Under the pieces are notes generated by a model that had not been told where the DNA came from, ran no database searches, and saw only the letters and a list, made by a program, of their open reading frames with translations. The position numbers and the translations under genes were made by a program. Below, piece after piece: positions 61,797 through 64,000 of a stretch of 64,000 bases of DNA. Each line of letters begins with the position of its first letter. The first letter of the stretch is position 1. Origin of the DNA: QZLE01 sp033852075 (GTDB lineage: Bacteria; Pseudomonadota; Gammaproteobacteria; QZLD01); NCBI GenBank assembly GCA_033852075.1, contig JAWSVC010000015.1, positions 124,001 through 188,000 of the forward strand. The letters are read 5' to 3'.

Positions 61797-62414
61797 TTAG
61801 CACCCTATTCCAAATTCAGTCTGCTTAATAATTTCAAAGGCTTTACGTAACGCAATAAAATCTGTTTGATTGCCACCTTTATCCGGATGATATTTAATGG
61901 CCAACCTACGATACTGTTTTTTTACAACATCAAATGGTTCATACTGCGACAACTTAAGTGTTTCATATGCCGAAAAAACTTTATCTTGATTATAAAACAT
62001 CTCCCAAAAGCTAGTTAACATCTTAAGAACTTGCTCTTGATCAGTAGCTTCATAGTTTTTCCAATCCAAATAATATTCCCTTACTGCTGCAGTTTCTGTA
62101 ATTTCTGATCCTTTATTATCTTTAATTTTAGCCTCAATTATAGAAACTCTTATTGAAGTAATATCAAGAAATATTCGATCATTTTTCCACAAGCTTATCT
62201 GTAGCTGGTACAACGCATTCATCGTTATAAAATGCTTTTGAAACAACGCCAATTCAGATTCGTCAGCAAGGCCATAAAAATACTGTTTCTCTTCAAGCAT
62301 TTTTATTATCTCGTACTCTGTAGTCCCATTTGGTTTTAGCTGCAGAAAATCAAGAATTTCAGCTTTTAATGGATTTTGCAAAATAATTCCTTCAGTTACA
62401 TAACCAATAATCAC
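61797..62414 (-). CDS. DNAJ-related protein with C-terminal J domain
   Basis: 205 residues. The N-terminal 140 (ILQNPLKAEILDFLQLKPNGTTEYEIIKMLE ... ) is the DNAJ_related domain; the last 60 form a J domain with AIKYHPDKGGN (HPD). Such proteins are found in many gammaproteobacteria; the DnaK partner role is inferred from the HPD. The SDR gene is coupled downstream. Confidence 0.88.
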   Translation of the reverse strand: MIIGYVTEGIILQNPLKAEILDFLQLKPNGTTEYEIIKMLEEKQYFYGLADESELALFQKHFITMNALYQLQISLWKNDRIFLDITSIRVSIIEAKIKDNKGSEITETAAVREYYLDWKNYEATDQEQVLKMLTSFWEMFYNQDKVFSAYETLKLSQYEPFDVVKKQYRRLAIKYHPDKGGNQTDFIALRKAFEIIKQTEFGIGC

Positions 62415-62438
62415 TTCTATCTTAATAAATTGTAGACG

Positions 62439-62473
62439 AAAAAAAACCTGACACTGAGCCAGGCTTTTTTTAT
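62439..62473 (-). terminator. Terminator after pduL
   Basis: On the - strand a short stem (GCCTG/CAGGT) with a 9-nt loop followed by eight T. The stem is weak but the T run is clear. Confidence 0.6.
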
Positions 62474-62489
62474 GGTATAAATAAAGCTG

Positions 62490-63065
62490 TTACTTAATGA
62501 TTTCAGCCATTGCACCATTACCGATTCCGCATGCGTTACCTTCATCAAGATCAAGATGAGCTTCTAAAGCATAAGCAGCGTTAACACGAGCAACTACATC
62601 ACCAAAGATTGTTTCACGCCCTTCAACACCAACTTTTAGAGAAACAACTTGGTTATCTGCAAGTCCAAATTTCTCTGCGCTTTCCGGATCCATATGAATA
62701 TGGCGTTTTGCGATCATTAAACCTCTTTCTTTTTTAACAGAACCTTTTGGGCCAATAATTTCAAATGCAGCACTTCCATCAAGCTTACCAGATTCTTTTA
62801 CAGGTACTGCTTGAGTTGTAAGTTTGATTGTATCAGACTGCATAATTTCGCACTGACTTTCTGAACGACATGGACCTAGTACACGTACTTTTTCAATTTT
62901 ACCTTTATCTCCGGCAATTGTAACAATCTCTTCAGCAGCATATTGTCCAGGCTGCATTAGATCTTTAAGTTGAGTTAGTTCGTATCCAGCTCCGAATAGA
63001 ACATCAACATCTTCTTGAGAAAGGTGGATATGACGATTTGAAAGGTTTACTAATACTTCTGCCAT
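62490..63065 (-). CDS. pduL: PduL-type phosphate acyltransferase
   Basis: 191 residues, two PTAC repeats. Zinc-binding His are in NRHIHL and KRHIHM, and the signature HLDLDEGNACGIG ends the domain. It moves an acyl group between CoA and phosphate (acetyl- or propanoyl-phosphate). No other pdu or microcompartment gene is present, and no short N-terminal encapsulation helix is evident, so it probably substitutes for Pta in acetate metabolism. Confidence 0.93.
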   Translation of the reverse strand: MAEVLVNLSNRHIHLSQEDVDVLFGAGYELTQLKDLMQPGQYAAEEIVTIAGDKGKIEKVRVLGPCRSESQCEIMQSDTIKLTTQAVPVKESGKLDGSAAFEIIGPKGSVKKERGLMIAKRHIHMDPESAEKFGLADNQVVSLKVGVEGRETIFGDVVARVNAAYALEAHLDLDEGNACGIGNGAMAEIIK

Positions 63066-63168
63066 GATCTACTCCAATAGTAATGGTTTATGTAATTAAA
63101 ACTGGGCAAATTATATATGACGCCCCTAACCCTTTCAAGGAAAACCAAATGTTGTAGATAGTATTTAA

Positions 63169-63209
63169 AATATAAATAAAGAAGACCCTGACAAAGCAGG
63201 GCCCTCTTC
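63169..63209 (-). terminator. Terminator of the secreted hydrolase gene
   Basis: On the - strand, GAAGA(GG)GCCCTG/CAGGGTCTTC with a 6-nt loop, then TTTATTTAT. Confidence 0.75.
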
Positions 63210-63230
63210 CGCAGTTTAGGTTTTTAGAGT

Positions 63231-64000
63231 TTACTGACAAGAACCCAGTTCATAGTAACCTGTAGAGGTTTCTTTAAGAGTAGTATATGTAAAGGTGTTA
63301 TTTAGACCTAAATTATCACCTGAACCTGTCGCTTTAGCGTACCCCATATCATTGTATGCACGGCCAGCTATTACATGATTATAGTTGCTGTCATAATATT
63401 CTGTGCAACTAGAAGCTGGTTGTTCAAGACCATGACAAACTGCTGGCTCTTGAGTAAACCACTCACCAGACTCACCTTCATACAAGGTTACACTTGACCA
63501 GGTATCAAATGAATATCCGATTGATGAATTACCAACCATAGCATGAAGATTGAAGTCTCCGCCTTTTACTGCACGTCCTGATGAAATATGGTCGCTAGGT
63601 GATGCCGTTGAAGTACCACAACTTGCTGTTGGGGCACTAGGATCAATAACCTTCACAACACGAACCAGAACTTTGTTGTTTTCATCAGAATCAGAAACAC
63701 TATATGTACATGCATATTCACCTTCTGTTGATGTATCAACATCAGAACAATCAGCTGTCACAGTTAGTGATCCATCTTCAGGGTCTGTAGCTGTTGCTCC
63801 AGGATCTGTGAATGTATCATTCAAATCGAGGAACATTGGGTTATCTCCATTAAGAGTTACAGTTGGCACACCGTTTGGCTGACTTGATTCCCCACTTCTT
63901 GTTTGAGCTGCAAAAAAGTTCCACACAAGTGTTGGATAATCAGGACCAGTTGCTTTACAGTAATTATCTTCTGTTCCACCAACCCAATAGTGCCCTTTCA
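63231..64000 (-). CDS. Secreted multidomain hydrolase, C-terminal part; two Cys-bounded modules
   Basis: Open to the window edge with no stop, so 5' truncated; a GTG at 63926 is not a real start. The first visible residues (YWVGGTEDNYCKATG, then LVWNFFAA) look like the end of an alpha/beta hydrolase of the PHB-depolymerase/feruloyl-esterase type. Next is a DUF5011-type Ig-like domain (TFTDPGATATDPEDG), then two copies of a Cys-to-Cys module of about 56-62 residues with the core HxxAGRA...GSxDNLG...C. The same module occurs twice in the caspase-like protein at 33280-35925, and both proteins end in SCQ or GSCQ. Confidence 0.75.
   Translation of the reverse strand, partial: KGHYWVGGTEDNYCKATGPDYPTLVWNFFAAQTRSGESSQPNGVPTVTLNGDNPMFLDLNDTFTDPGATATDPEDGSLTVTADCSDVDTSTEGEYACTYSVSDSDENNKVLVRVVKVIDPSAPTASCGTSTASPSDHISSGRAVKGGDFNLHAMVGNSSIGYSFDTWSSVTLYEGESGEWFTQEPAVCHGLEQPASSCTEYYDSNYNHVIAGRAYNDMGYAKATGSGDNLGLNNTFTYTTLKETSTGYYELGSCQ

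Overview
The window is an AT-rich chromosomal segment from a gammaproteobacterium. The evidence is gene content: a DamX-like SPOR/AAA protein, exonuclease I (sbcB), a Zur regulator, a YegQ/TrhP-type U32 protein, an Lpp-like lipoprotein, a DNAJ-related J protein, and a tRNA-Glu whose sequence is almost that of E. coli. I cannot name the species. Two complete pilus-type gene sets, a PEP-CTERM protein and several secreted multidomain proteins suggest a surface-attaching environmental bacterium.

Region 1 (1-7.6 kb, + strand) is the 3' part of an MSHA-like type IV pilus operon. It holds a GspE-type ATPase cut by the window edge, a GspF-type platform protein, PilM/N-, PilO- and PilP-like assembly proteins, a pilin-like protein ending in an L-type lectin-like domain, and a minor prepilin. 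A bidirectional terminator and a tRNA-Glu gene follow. Next is damX (8.2-10.2 kb).

Region 2 (10.2-31.9 kb, - strand) is a type IVb (R64/TCP-like) pilus locus. Transcription starts near 31.9 kb. The order is an OmpA/VirB9-like lipoprotein, a TcpQ-like protein, a secretin, two bitopic platform proteins, PilP, an assembly ATPase, a PilS-like pilin, a GspF protein and two more prepilins, one very large. After a RAYT transposase and a PIN-domain toxin-antitoxin pair comes a regulatory and accessory block: PilT-like ATPase, PilZ protein, lytic transglycosylase, Ser/Thr kinase fused to an FGE-sulfatase-like domain, CheY-like regulator, PilJ-like membrane protein, and a tail-anchored protein of unknown function.

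Region 3 (32-39 kb, - strand) contains a DUF2892 membrane protein behind a near-consensus Zur-box palindrome, a PEP-CTERM protein, a secreted caspase-like protease with an Asp-rich insert, and a remarkable 821-residue fusion of a CoA-transferase with a periplasmic-type amino-acid-binding domain.

Region 4 (39-55 kb) is mostly housekeeping and signalling: two histidine kinases, a TIGR04282-type protein, a MoeB/ThiF enzyme, two Rrf2 regulators (one in an operon with cysK), a YcxB-like protein with an MscS channel, a DUF2846 lipoprotein, sbcB, an ABC-2 permease, an isolated pilin gene with a clear sigma-54 promoter, a U32 protein and a response regulator.

Region 5 (55-64 kb) contains a thioesterase, then an Lpp-like lipoprotein between two L,D-transpeptidases (a likely outer-membrane tethering set), a possible stand-alone AAA N-domain, an alpha/beta hydrolase, zur, an SDR enzyme, a J-domain protein, PduL, and the C-terminal end of a secreted hydrolase. 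That hydrolase carries the same Cys-bounded module found in the caspase-like protein about 28 kb away. No CRISPR array, rRNA or prophage was seen.
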